Source: Armatimonas rosea
GTDB lineage: Bacteria; Armatimonadota; Armatimonadia; Armatimonadales; Armatimonadaceae
Length of the DNA: 64,000 nucleotides
NCBI RefSeq assembly: GCF_014202505.1
Contig: NZ_JACHGW010000001.1
Coordinates: 744,001 to 808,000, forward strand
Reading direction: 5' to 3'
The notes under the pieces were generated by a model. That model ran no database searches, was not told the DNA's origin, and saw nothing but the letters and a program-made list of their open reading frames with translations. The stretch's first letter is position 1; the number at the start of each line of letters is the position of its first letter. Positions 52,821 through 61,143 of this stretch are shown here, in pieces. The translations under genes were made by a program, and so were the position numbers.

Positions 52821-53294
52821 ATGGACGAGACACCAAAACGGGCGCTGGCTCGGCTGCAGGGAATGCTGGAGCTGATGGCGCTTCTGAGCAGCGGGCCGGA
52901 TTGCCAGCCTACCTATGAGCTCACTCTGCTTCCTCCTGCGGCCAATCTTGCCGAAGCTCTGGAGCAGTATTTCTCGTCGCTTTCCACCTCGCTCAGCCCC
53001 AAACAACCCGCGTCTGCCTGGAATATCCGAACCGAGCCCTGCACTCCAAGTCAGCTTCGGGAGAGCTGGGCCAAGTGGTTCTGGCAGGAGTACCACTCCC
53101 CACCCATCACAGATGCCCACAAACGGGAGTTTATCCTGGATCGCTTGTGGGAAACCATCGAAGTTGCTCTGGGCGATGTAGCCCTACACCAAGTCCTCAC
53201 CGACCCACCAATATTTTATGAGTGCCACTGGGAAGATTTTGCGTTGGTGAGCTCGTCAGGGGTTTGGTTGCTCCATCTGGGCAGCTCGGACTAA
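52821..53294 (+). CDS. Protein of unknown function, 157 aa
   Basis: MDETPKRALARLQGMLELMA, a helical start, then LAEALEQYFSSLSTSL, LRESWAKWFWQEYHS and FILDRLWETIEVALGDVAL, ending FYECHWEDFALVSSSGVWLL. Looks like a compact single domain with a C-terminal beta-hairpin. No family recognised. The following 164 nt (53295-53458) hold no gene that I can support. Confidence 0.62.
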   Translation: MDETPKRALARLQGMLELMALLSSGPDCQPTYELTLLPPAANLAEALEQYFSSLSTSLSPKQPASAWNIRTEPCTPSQLRESWAKWFWQEYHSPPITDAHKREFILDRLWETIEVALGDVALHQVLTDPPIFYECHWEDFALVSSSGVWLLHLGSSD

Positions 53295-53458
53295 CGCCTG
53301 AAGCGTTGCGCCGCCCCAAGGAGCGCCGTATTCGACGACATGGCGCGCAGGCTCCCAGAGATCGCGAGGAATTTTATTGTCATTGCTGCTGTTACGCAGC
53401 GTAACCGGTGCCCGTCCCTGGACGTCTACTCGCTATTACGTTGTGGAGTCGTGTCCAG

Positions 53459-54061
53459 ATGAAAACCTTTTTGCCCGTTCTTCTCCTGTCTTTTCTCTCC
53501 CTCCCCTGCCAGGCGCAGTACGGTGGATTTGCGGGAGGCGGTGCTGGTGCCAGCGCGGGAGCAAGTGCTGCAGGAATGGGGGCTGCCAGCACGGTGGCAA
53601 TCGGCGGCGACACAGGAGAGATCTCGGGACAGGGGAGGGGAGGAGAGCTACCCATAAATGGTACCGCTGTTTTCTTCACGGTCCTAGCTCTTGCGGGAGT
53701 TACCCTGGGGGGGATCCTCATTGCGCAAGCGAAAGCCTTAGAGCAGGTTGGGGTACTGAAGATCGTCTCCACCCCGCCGGGTGAGGCTCCTGCGAAGATG
53801 CGGGAAGCCTGGGTTGGAGTCAAGATTCCTTTGCGGCGTACCAATGCCAAGCCGATAGCAGTGTCCGCTTTCGGCGTTCTCTCACGAAAGGCGGAGAACC
53901 TCACAGAGCAAGCCTACGCCGTCCCCGGTGCCGAGGCGATTGAGGCCTTGGTGAAACAGAGCCCGGCAGCGGCCGTTTGGTGGTGCCACAATGTTCCCGA
54001 GGTGCGCAATACGGGCTATCTCCTGATTTTCCCGCAGGAGAGCTGTCAGGTCGAGAAATAA
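53459..54061 (+). CDS. Exported Gly-rich membrane protein of unknown function
   Basis: A 200 aa protein with signal peptide MKTFLPVLLLSFLSLPCQA. A Gly/Ala-rich segment (YGGFAGGGAGASAGASAAGM) is followed by one TM helix (GTAVFFTVLALAGVTLGGIL) and a C-terminal domain. That domain shows VGVLKIVSTPPGEAPAKMRE, AWVGVKIPLRR, YAVPGAEAIEALVKQSPAAA and NTGYLLIFPQESCQ. ATG at 53459 begins the signal peptide; an upstream in-frame start is not supported by a ribosome-binding site. Function unknown. Confidence 0.72.
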   Translation: MKTFLPVLLLSFLSLPCQAQYGGFAGGGAGASAGASAAGMGAASTVAIGGDTGEISGQGRGGELPINGTAVFFTVLALAGVTLGGILIAQAKALEQVGVLKIVSTPPGEAPAKMREAWVGVKIPLRRTNAKPIAVSAFGVLSRKAENLTEQAYAVPGAEAIEALVKQSPAAAVWWCHNVPEVRNTGYLLIFPQESCQVEK

Positions 54062-54079
54062 GTCCCCACGCTCGCGGGA

Positions 54080-54146
54080 GAACCCACGCGCCCTCGGGGC
54101 GCTTCGCCGAAGGCGGCCTAGGCGGGGATTTTCAATCCCCGCCGAT
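54080..54146. repeat. Palindromic repeat, second copy of the 51848 element
   Basis: gcgccctcggggcgcttcgc, then gaaggcggcctaggcgggg and attttcaatccccgcc. It matches 51852-51921 in sequence and order, with the terminal hairpin ggcggggattttcaatccccgcc. It lies between the convergent 53459 and leuS genes. Confidence 0.8.
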
Positions 54147-54157
54147 CATCGACCAAC

Positions 54158-56893
54158 CTAATTCGCGACGATATTGACGAGCTTGCCGGGGACGACAATC
54201 ACCTTGCGGATGGTCTTGCCCTCCAGGTCCGCGCGGACTTTCTCGCAGTCGAGCGCGGTGGCTTGGAGCGTGTCGTTGTCCAGCCCGGCGGGGAGCAGGA
54301 GCTTCTCGCGGACCTTGCCATTGACCTGCACCACGACCGTCACTTCGTCGTCGGCGGCCAGCGACGGGTCACTGACGGGCCATTGGGTCTGGTAGAGGTA
54401 GCCTTGGCCACCGAGCTTCTCCCAGAGCTCATCGGCGAGGTGCGGGGCGAGCGGGGCGAGCAGGAGGGTCAGCCCCTCCGCCGCTTCCCGTGCCGCCGGG
54501 TGCGCGACCCCACCCGCGTTGCAGAACTTGCGCAGGGCATCGTGGAGGATCATCAGGGCCGAGACCACCGTGTTGAAGCGGAAGCTCTCGATATCGACCG
54601 TCACCTTCGCGATAGTCTGATGCAGCTTGCGGCGCAGCGCCTTTACCTCGGTGTCGGGCATGGGGGCCCAGGTGTCGGGGAGATCGCCGCTCAGCACGGT
54701 CGAGATCGCCTCGGGCGTCCCCGGTGCAGGCGGCGCGGAGACAATCCCGCTCACCGTGTCCCAGACTCGCGACAAGAAGCGGTACGGGCCGTTCATGCGC
54801 TCCTCGGACCACTGGATCGTATCCTCGAAGGGCGCTTCAAAGAGAATCAGCGTGCGGAGCGAGTCCGCGCCGTATTTGTCTGCCATCTCATCGGGCGTCA
54901 CGGCGGTCTGCTTGGACTTGCTCATCTTCAGCCAGGCGAACTCGACCTCGATAGGCTCGATCTTCTGCTGGCCGTCCACCTCGATAATGCGCTCCGCCGG
55001 GATGGGGGCCTTGTTGGCATTGTACTGCGCGATCCACTCGTCGCGTGGGTAGCTCACAAACTCGCCGGGCTTGATGGACTTATCGGTCCCCGAGAGCACG
55101 GGCGTGAAGGCGTTGAGCATTCCCTGGTTGCGCAGCGCGGCCGCAGGCTCATCGACCGAGATCAGCCCCAGGTCCTGGAAGAACTTGGTGAAGAAGCGGC
55201 AGTAGAGCAGGTGCCCGACCGCGTGCTCACGCCCGCCGATATACATGTCGATCGGCATCCAGTAGTCGGCGATTGCCTTGTCCCACGCGGCGGCCGCGTT
55301 GTGCGGGTCGGCGAAGCGCAGGAAGTACCACGACGAGTCCACGGAGCCGGCCATGGTATCGGTCTCGCGCTCGGCGGGGCCGCCACAGCTCGGGCAGGTG
55401 GTCTGGACAAACTCCGGGATGGTCGAGAGCGGCGAGCGGCCGTCGGGGCCGGGCTTGTAGTTCTCGCAGTCGGGCAGGACCACCGGGAGCTGGTCTTCGG
55501 GAACGGGGACAATCCCACAGCTCGGGCAGTGCACCATCGGAATCGGAGTGCCCCAGTAGCGCTGGCGGGAGAGCAGCCAGTCGCGCAGCCGGTACTGAAT
55601 CTTGCCGCGCCCGTAGCCGTTTTCCTCGATCCACTTGACGACCTTGGGGACGATCACACTCTTGTCTTGTGCCTCGCCTGAGAACGGCGAGCCTAGAGAC
55701 TCTCGAAAAACGCCGCCGCTGGCAAAGGCCTCGGTCAGCTCGCTCTCGGTGGGCGTGTCGGCCTCGGCGTAGACCAGAACAATCGGCAGGTCGAACTTGC
55801 GGGCGAACTCGAAGTCGCGCTGGTCGTGGGCAGGGACCGCCATGATCGCGCCGGTGCCGTAGCCGGTTAGGACATAGTCGGCGATCCAGATAGGAATCTG
55901 CGCGCCATTGACGGGGTTGACTGCGTAGGCTCCAGTGAAGACCCCGGTCTTCTCCTTGCCCTCTGCCGTTCGGTCTTCATCGGACTTCTTGGCAGCGTCG
56001 GCGGCGTAGGCCTCGACCGCGGCTTTTTGGGCATCCGTCGTAATCTCCGCGACCAGCGGATGCTCGGGGGAGAGCACCATAAAAGTCGCGCCCCAGAGCG
56101 TGTCGGGGCGGGTCGTGAAGACGGTTATGCCCCCCCCGCCCCCGTCCGACGGGGGAGCCAGCTTGAAGTCCACCTCGGCGCCCTCGCTACGGCCGATCCA
56201 GTCGCGTTGCTGGGTTTTTAAGCCCTCGGCCCAGTCGATGCTATCGAGACCCGCTAGCAGGCGATCGGCGTAGCTGGTGATCCGCAGCTTCCACTGCGGC
56301 AGAGGCTTCTTGACCACGGGGCCGTCACAGCGCCAGCACTTGCCATCGACCACTTCCTCGTTGGCCAGGACCGTGCTCTCATTGACACACCAGTTCACGG
56401 GGGCGGCATCGCGGTACGCCAGGCCCTTCTCGTAGAGTTTTAGGAAGATCCACTGGTTCCAGCGGTAGTAGCTCGGGTCGGTGGAGTTGATCTCGCGGTC
56501 CCAGTCGTAGCTGACCCCGAGGATATTGAGCTGCTTCTTGTAAACTTCGGCTAGGGTCGGCACCACGGTGCGCGGGTTGACGCCCCGCTTGATGGCGTCT
56601 TGTTCGGCGGGCTGCCCGAAGGCGTCCCAGCCCATCGGGTTGAGGACATTGAAGCCCTGCATCGCCTTGAAGCGGGCCACGACATCGCCGGGGACGTAGT
56701 TCTTGCAGTGCCCGACATGTAGGCCGGAGCCCGACGGGTAGGGGAACATGACAAGCACGTAGTACTTCTGCTTGCTCGTGTCTTGTGTGGCCTTGTGCAC
56801 CTTCGCCTCAGCCCAGCGGGCCTGCCACTTCTTCTCAATCTCGCGGAAGGGGTAGCGCCCCCCGCTATTTTCGTCAATTACAGCGTCGCTCAT
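54158..56893 (-). CDS. leuS: Leucyl-tRNA synthetase
   Basis: Charges tRNA-Leu. The 911 aa class Ia synthetase has the HIGH-type motif LHVGH at about 58-62 (PYPSGSGLHVGHCKNY) and the CP1 editing domain (TTRPDTLWGATFMVLSPEHP, YGTGAIMAVPAHDQRDFEFA). Zn-binding CPSCG motifs lie in CP regions, and KMSKS in WLKMSKSKQT. A C-terminal domain ends VIVVPGKLVNIVAN. In the editing domain, between DFKL and ITVFTTRPDT, the segment APPSDGGGGG (about 245-255) replaces the usual short loop and is encoded by the palindrome at 56128-56158. The enzyme is essential, so this insert must be tolerated. Confidence 0.97.
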   Translation of the reverse strand: MSDAVIDENSGGRYPFREIEKKWQARWAEAKVHKATQDTSKQKYYVLVMFPYPSGSGLHVGHCKNYVPGDVVARFKAMQGFNVLNPMGWDAFGQPAEQDAIKRGVNPRTVVPTLAEVYKKQLNILGVSYDWDREINSTDPSYYRWNQWIFLKLYEKGLAYRDAAPVNWCVNESTVLANEEVVDGKCWRCDGPVVKKPLPQWKLRITSYADRLLAGLDSIDWAEGLKTQQRDWIGRSEGAEVDFKLAPPSDGGGGGITVFTTRPDTLWGATFMVLSPEHPLVAEITTDAQKAAVEAYAADAAKKSDEDRTAEGKEKTGVFTGAYAVNPVNGAQIPIWIADYVLTGYGTGAIMAVPAHDQRDFEFARKFDLPIVLVYAEADTPTESELTEAFASGGVFRESLGSPFSGEAQDKSVIVPKVVKWIEENGYGRGKIQYRLRDWLLSRQRYWGTPIPMVHCPSCGIVPVPEDQLPVVLPDCENYKPGPDGRSPLSTIPEFVQTTCPSCGGPAERETDTMAGSVDSSWYFLRFADPHNAAAAWDKAIADYWMPIDMYIGGREHAVGHLLYCRFFTKFFQDLGLISVDEPAAALRNQGMLNAFTPVLSGTDKSIKPGEFVSYPRDEWIAQYNANKAPIPAERIIEVDGQQKIEPIEVEFAWLKMSKSKQTAVTPDEMADKYGADSLRTLILFEAPFEDTIQWSEERMNGPYRFLSRVWDTVSGIVSAPPAPGTPEAISTVLSGDLPDTWAPMPDTEVKALRRKLHQTIAKVTVDIESFRFNTVVSALMILHDALRKFCNAGGVAHPAAREAAEGLTLLLAPLAPHLADELWEKLGGQGYLYQTQWPVSDPSLAADDEVTVVVQVNGKVREKLLLPAGLDNDTLQATALDCEKVRADLEGKTIRKVIVVPGKLVNIVAN

Positions 56894-56926
56894 AGTTGTA
56901 TCCCCAAAGTATACCGCCTCTGTCGC

Positions 56927-58258
56927 TCAGGAGGGACCCCGTGCTAAAATGCGGGGCTGAAGCACGTCGAGCCAGAGAACCTGCAGGAGCACGGCGGCGT
57001 AGGGGAGCTGAAACTGCCAGCCGGTGATGTCGTAGTGCCAGCCAAACGAGGCACCGACGGGGTAGTTGCTCAGCACCAAGAGGAGCCAAGGGCAGAGAGT
57101 CCCGTGCTTGCGGCTGTAGCGAACGGTCAGGTAGAGCTGGCTGTAGTGGAAGAGCAGCCCGAGGAGCTTGAGCTGGACGCCCACCGACTGGTTCGGGTCC
57201 AGCAGCGCCACGCCGCACGAGCCAGGGAGCAGGCAGAGCCCCACGCCAACAACCAGCGCGAGAACCAAGCCAATCCGGCCTAGCGTCTGAGTCTGCCACG
57301 CCTGCACAAATGTCTGTTGTCGGAGCCAGCGTACGACGAAAAAGAGCCCGAAAAGGCACAGGGCGCACAAGGGAATGTCGTAGATCTCGTTCTGGAGAGG
57401 GAGGCGCAGCTCCCAGTGCGAGTGGGAGAGCGCCCCGCGCAGGAGCCGCCAGGGACGAAGATGCGGCTCATCGGCATCGGGGAGAACCCTGCTGCGGTAG
57501 GTGTAGAGGAGCCCAATGAGCCCAAAGAACAGCCCTACAGTGCCCGCCCGCGCTCGCCACGATGCGGAGCCGGGGCGCAGTAGGGCCAGCACGGCGAGCT
57601 GTGCGGGCAGGATGTAGCCGTGCTCCTTGGTCAGGCATGCCAGGCACAGAAAGAGCACCGTGCTCAGGAGAGAGCGCGTCTTGCCCCGCTCCAGCCAGAG
57701 GTCGAAGCTCAGCAGGCTCGCCGCCATAAAGGCCACGAGCACGAACTGGGGCTGGCCGGGAAACCACGCGAGCCAGTAGGTCCGCCAGCCGCTCAGGTCC
57801 GCGCCGAACACGAGAATTGGGGCCGCGAGGGCGACGTAGACAGGGCTCTGGACAAAGCGCCGGGCGAGGAGGGCCATGAGCACCGCCGCCGGGACATAGA
57901 GCACGACCCCCAGCCAGAGGAACCCGCCGCTGCCCCCGTGCTCCCAGCTCCAGCAGTGGAACCAGTGCAGGTACGAGCTCAGCGGGCGAAAGTAGCGCGT
58001 CCCCTGGTGGATCCAGGTCCCGTGCCACCAGGCGGCCCCGTCGCGCCAGAGCTCGGGAGCCTTGTGGTAGCCACGCCGAAGCTGGTGCTCGTCGAAGGCC
58101 GCGCGGTAGTCCTGCGCTGAGGTCGTGGTGAGCGCGAGGGCGTAGATTCCCCGGAGCTCCTTCTGGTAGGTGTGGTCGTCGGTGTTGTGCCAGAGAAAGA
58201 GCCCCAGCAGCAAGACAAGCACCCCAACCCAGAGGCGCGCTGGGGACAGCCTACTCAT
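56927..58258 (-). CDS. Polytopic membrane protein, glycosyltransferase-like (GT-C type)
   Basis: A 443 aa protein with about 10 hydrophobic helices (LWVGVLVLLLGLFLWHNTDD, FLWLGVVLYVPAAVLMALLA, YWLAWFPGQPQFVLVAFMAA). An early extracytoplasmic loop with Asp/His (NTDDHTYQKEL) is in the position used by GT-C family lipid-linked sugar transferases. No certain family. ATG at 58256-58258 follows the stop of the preceding gene by 10 nt, so the two form an operon. Confidence 0.68.
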   Translation of the reverse strand: MSRLSPARLWVGVLVLLLGLFLWHNTDDHTYQKELRGIYALALTTTSAQDYRAAFDEHQLRRGYHKAPELWRDGAAWWHGTWIHQGTRYFRPLSSYLHWFHCWSWEHGGSGGFLWLGVVLYVPAAVLMALLARRFVQSPVYVALAAPILVFGADLSGWRTYWLAWFPGQPQFVLVAFMAASLLSFDLWLERGKTRSLLSTVLFLCLACLTKEHGYILPAQLAVLALLRPGSASWRARAGTVGLFFGLIGLLYTYRSRVLPDADEPHLRPWRLLRGALSHSHWELRLPLQNEIYDIPLCALCLFGLFFVVRWLRQQTFVQAWQTQTLGRIGLVLALVVGVGLCLLPGSCGVALLDPNQSVGVQLKLLGLLFHYSQLYLTVRYSRKHGTLCPWLLLVLSNYPVGASFGWHYDITGWQFQLPYAAVLLQVLWLDVLQPRILARGPS

Positions 58259-58268
58259 CCGAGGCGGC

Positions 58269-58988
58269 TCACTGCCACTTGTCCCAGGGAACTTCCTTGT
58301 AGTCAGGGGGGACCGCAAAGAGGGAGTCGGGGAGGGACTTGTGCTCCAGACGAAGCGTCCGTGTTGTCACGACCACGGTCCCGTTGAGCGCGTTTTTCTG
58401 CGGGGGAGTCGTGGCGAAGGTGACACGGAGGGTCGTGGTCAGGGGGATGCCGTGTTGCTTGGAGGCGGCACTGAGCAAGGGCTGCATCATCTGCCCCATG
58501 GGGTTCTGGGAGCCCGCCAGTGCCGCGGTGGCGTACTGGACACTCGGGGCGAGCGTGTCTCTTTCCGAGAGCCAGTTCTCCACCGACATCTTCACGGTGA
58601 GGAACTTGGGGAACTGACGCCGCTCTGCCTCCGTGGGTGCCTTCTGCGCGAGGGCCTTCATGTCGAGAAGCGCCGTGCTCTGGATTAGCCAGCTCTGCGC
58701 TTTCTCTCCCGCGATGGTCTTGCGCTGGCCGCCCTTGCGCGACGAGGCCTGGACCTTGGCGTTGCTGTACTCGGGCGCTTGGCCAGGCCGAAGCTGCGCC
58801 ACAGCGATAGAGCGGTAGATCTTCTCCGTGGGGCGGAGCTGGTAGATCTTGTCTTGGAGAAAGAGCGTGATCAGTGCCCCCTGCTGGGTGCGCCCCCGCG
58901 TCCCTTGGTAGTAGAGGATCGTGCGAACCGGCGGCTTTCCCTGCTGGAGGGTCTCGGTGACTTGGTAGATTCCAGGATGCGACTGCAT
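58269..58988 (-). CDS. Protein of unknown function, 239 aa
   Basis: MQSHPGIYQVTETLQQGKPP, then VRTILYYQGTRGRTQQGALI, KIYQLRPTEKIYRSIAVAQL, KTIAGEKAQSWLIQSTALLD and LKVMPQ-like helical segments. It ends LEHKSLPDSLFAVPPDYKEV. The last pattern (L-P-x-S-L-F-x-V-P-P-x-Y-K) is usual in DUF4412-type outer-membrane/periplasmic proteins, but no signal peptide is seen. Co-transcribed with the membrane protein gene downstream. Confidence 0.62.
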   Translation of the reverse strand: MQSHPGIYQVTETLQQGKPPVRTILYYQGTRGRTQQGALITLFLQDKIYQLRPTEKIYRSIAVAQLRPGQAPEYSNAKVQASSRKGGQRKTIAGEKAQSWLIQSTALLDMKALAQKAPTEAERRQFPKFLTVKMSVENWLSERDTLAPSVQYATAALAGSQNPMGQMMQPLLSAASKQHGIPLTTTLRVTFATTPPQKNALNGTVVVTTRTLRLEHKSLPDSLFAVPPDYKEVPWDKWQ

Positions 58989-59070
58989 GACCTCCAGTAT
59001 AGCCCGAGTCCCTCACAATCGGCTCTGGCGGCGGGCGCGTCCTGATAAAATGCCGTAGGAGGAGCCGCCG

Positions 59071-59343
59071 ATGCCGCTCTACGGTTGGATTGTGCTGGGG
59101 GTTGTGGTCCTCATTGGCCTGTCCCGTCTTGCGTTTCTGATCGAGGCTATCTCGGTTACCTACCAGATGCTCAAAGGTCGCCGCCTCGACATTCGCAAAG
59201 GCGCACTCTGGGGCACCGCCAGCATCCTCAGCGAGGCCACGATTCAGACCATCCACTACCAGAGTGCTCTGGATCACGAGCACACCCTGCACGAAATCAA
59301 CAGTGGACACCACGATGGCATCAGCCATGAAGTGATGCCCTAG
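59071..59343 (+). CDS. Small membrane protein
   Basis: A 90 aa protein with one TM helix (YGWIVLGVVVLIGLSRLAFL, about 4-23) and a soluble tail that is rich in His toward the end (ALDHEHTLHEINSGHHDGIS). A strong AGGAGGAG site precedes the ATG at 59071. No family recognised. Divergent from the 58269-58988 gene. Confidence 0.68.
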   Translation: MPLYGWIVLGVVVLIGLSRLAFLIEAISVTYQMLKGRRLDIRKGALWGTASILSEATIQTIHYQSALDHEHTLHEINSGHHDGISHEVMP

Positions 59344-59365
59344 GAACAAGTCCTTGGGCTTGAAA

Positions 59366-59424
59366 GGGCGACGGCTCCCTGCGGAGCCAACCGAATCTGT
59401 TGGGCACGAAGGTGCCCGTCGCCC
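59366..59424. repeat. Closed cloverleaf element
   Basis: Stem gggcgacgg / ccgtcgccc (9 bp) encloses three arms without an unpaired base: ctcc-ctgc-ggag, ccaac-cgaatct-gttgg and gcac-gaag-gtgc. The middle arm has a 7-nt loop and contains accgaat, also present in the middle arm of the element at 43831-43880. It is not a tRNA (see rejected list). No coding capacity. Confidence 0.75.
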
Positions 59425-59431
59425 TCTTAAG

Positions 59432-59488
59432 CCCGGACACTCGTTGTCCGGGTGTTCTCGGTTGTCCGGGTGTTCTCGTTGTCTGGGA
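59432..59488. repeat. Hairpin and tandem 17-bp repeats
   Basis: cccggaca...tgtccggg hairpin followed by tandem copies of ttgtccgggtgttctcg and a partial ttgtctggg. The region lies upstream of the dehydrogenase gene start at 59516. Confidence 0.65.
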
Positions 59489-59515
59489 AGACTTTCGTGA
59501 GGGGTACAATAGCCT

Positions 59516-61054
59516 GTGAACCTACCGACTTCCTACAAGCGCTGGCATCTCTATGGCGCGGGGCTGGAGAGTGTCCGGCTCGAAACGGTGCCGCTGGTGC
59601 CGCCCGGCCCCGATGAGATTCTCATGCGCCACGATGCGTGTGGCATCTGCTTCTCCGATATCAAGATCATCAACCTCGGCGGCGAGCACCCACGCCTCAC
59701 GGGCCGCGATCTGGCGAACAACCCCGTGGTGATGGGCCACGAGGTGACTCTGACCGTGGTGGCCGTGGGTGAGAGGCGCACGGATCGCTTCGCTGTGGGG
59801 CAGCGCTTTATTGTCCAGGCCGATGTCTACTACAAGGGCACCAACCTGGCCTACGGCTACGCGATCACCGGCGGGATGAGCCAGTACGGGCTGATCGGCA
59901 AGGAGCTGCTCGACGGCGACGAGGGCTGCTATTTACTGCCCCTCGACGAGAGCTCCAACGATGCCGAGGGCGCGCTGGTGGAGCCCTGGGCTTGCGTGGA
60001 GGCCTCGTACCGCTGGAAGCACCGGACGGCACCCACCGCGGATGGCGACTATCTCCTGATCCCAACCAATCTCAAGGTGCGCCTCGCCGACGATCCCGCG
60101 GGGCGGCGGAGCATTGTCCAGAACGGGGTGGTGCCCGACCCACCGCACGGCAAGGGCTACGATGACATCTACATCAACGGCGATGCACCCGCCCCCGAGG
60201 TCTTCGAGGCGGCGTGCAAGAAGCTGGCGAAGAACGGGACGGTCTATGTGCGGGTGGAGACACCGCTGGCGCGCCCCGTGGCGGTCGATGTGGGACGCAT
60301 CCACTACGATGGCCACGCCTATATCGGCCCCAAGGAGAACCAGCGCAATGAGATTTTAGGCGGCGGCGTCTCCTGGTTTATCGGGGCCGCCGGGCCGATG
60401 GGGATGATGCACGCACAGCGCGCCCTCTCCCTCCCCGAGCCGCCGCGCCTCCTGCTCATCACCGACCGTCACGATGCCCGCCTCCAAGCGGTCGCAGATC
60501 GGTTTGGGGCGCTCGCCAAGGAGCGCGGCGTGGAGCTGATCCTCTGCAATGTCCGCACCGGCCCCGAGCCCGACCTGAAGGCAATCGCGCCCGACGGCTT
60601 CGACGATATTGTGGTGATGGTGCCTAGTATCGAGGCCATCGAGCAGAGCTTCCCGCATCTGGCGGAGAACGGTGTGCTCAATGTCTTTGCCGGGGTCGCA
60701 CGCGGCACCACCGCCACAATCGACGTCTCCGATATCTGCTTTAAGAACGTACGGATTGTCGGCACCTCGGGCTCGAGTATCGCGGATATGTACGCCGTGA
60801 AAGAAAAACTCGAAGCGGGGACGCTGGCAACCGGCGACTCCCTCGCGGCGATTGGCGGCCTCGAAACCTTCGCGGAGGGCCTCGCCGCCGTGAAGAACAG
60901 CCGCTTCTCGGGCAAGACCGTGATCTACCCGCATGTGGAGAACCTCCCGCTCACCGCACTCCCTGATCTGAAAACCGTCCGCCCCGCTGTCTACGAAAAG
61001 CTCCGCGACGGCCAGTTCTGGACCGACGAAGCCGAAGCAGCCCTCAGCGCATAA
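59516..61054 (+). CDS. Zinc-type alcohol dehydrogenase (MDR), sorbitol/sorbose-type
   Basis: A 512 aa MDR-superfamily protein, longer than the usual 350 aa. The catalytic zinc site is in DACGICFSDIKIINLGGEHP (Cys, Asp/His) with GHEVTLTVVAVGERRTDRFA, and the structural core has VEPWACVEASYRW. The NAD-binding part is IGAAGPMGMMHAQRALSLP. A large insertion (about 175-270, LLIPTNLKVRLADDPAGRRS and so on) is typical of sorbitol-6-phosphate/L-sorbose-1-phosphate reductase-like members. GTG start at 59516. Role: probably oxidation of a sugar alcohol or related polyol. Confidence 0.8.
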   Translation: MNLPTSYKRWHLYGAGLESVRLETVPLVPPGPDEILMRHDACGICFSDIKIINLGGEHPRLTGRDLANNPVVMGHEVTLTVVAVGERRTDRFAVGQRFIVQADVYYKGTNLAYGYAITGGMSQYGLIGKELLDGDEGCYLLPLDESSNDAEGALVEPWACVEASYRWKHRTAPTADGDYLLIPTNLKVRLADDPAGRRSIVQNGVVPDPPHGKGYDDIYINGDAPAPEVFEAACKKLAKNGTVYVRVETPLARPVAVDVGRIHYDGHAYIGPKENQRNEILGGGVSWFIGAAGPMGMMHAQRALSLPEPPRLLLITDRHDARLQAVADRFGALAKERGVELILCNVRTGPEPDLKAIAPDGFDDIVVMVPSIEAIEQSFPHLAENGVLNVFAGVARGTTATIDVSDICFKNVRIVGTSGSSIADMYAVKEKLEAGTLATGDSLAAIGGLETFAEGLAAVKNSRFSGKTVIYPHVENLPLTALPDLKTVRPAVYEKLRDGQFWTDEAEAALSA

Positions 61055-61061
61055 AAAAGAA

Positions 61062-61110
61062 CCCCCTTCCTTCGCCCCTCGGAACGAGGGTTTCAGGCGA
61101 AGGAAGGGGG
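61062..61110 (-). terminator. Rho-independent terminator for purH, repeat-derived
   Basis: Stem cccccttccttcgcc / ggcgaaggaaggggg with an inner cctcg/cgagg hairpin. Read on the minus strand it is followed by gttctttttt. It contains the 35-bp sequence also found at 51795-51829. Confidence 0.8.
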
Positions 61111-61143
61111 CAGGGGGATGGATGTAAACCGGGGATGGATGCC

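Noticed and set aside
53295-53458. Possible small gene between the 157 aa protein and the Gly-rich protein
   Set aside because: No frame has both a plausible start with ribosome-binding site and protein-like composition.
59366-59424. Cloverleaf read as a tRNA gene
   Set aside because: The last arm has a 4-nt loop instead of the 7-nt T-loop, there is no GTTCRA box, the residue before the 'anticodon' is G not T, and no spacer bases exist. Kept as a repeat.
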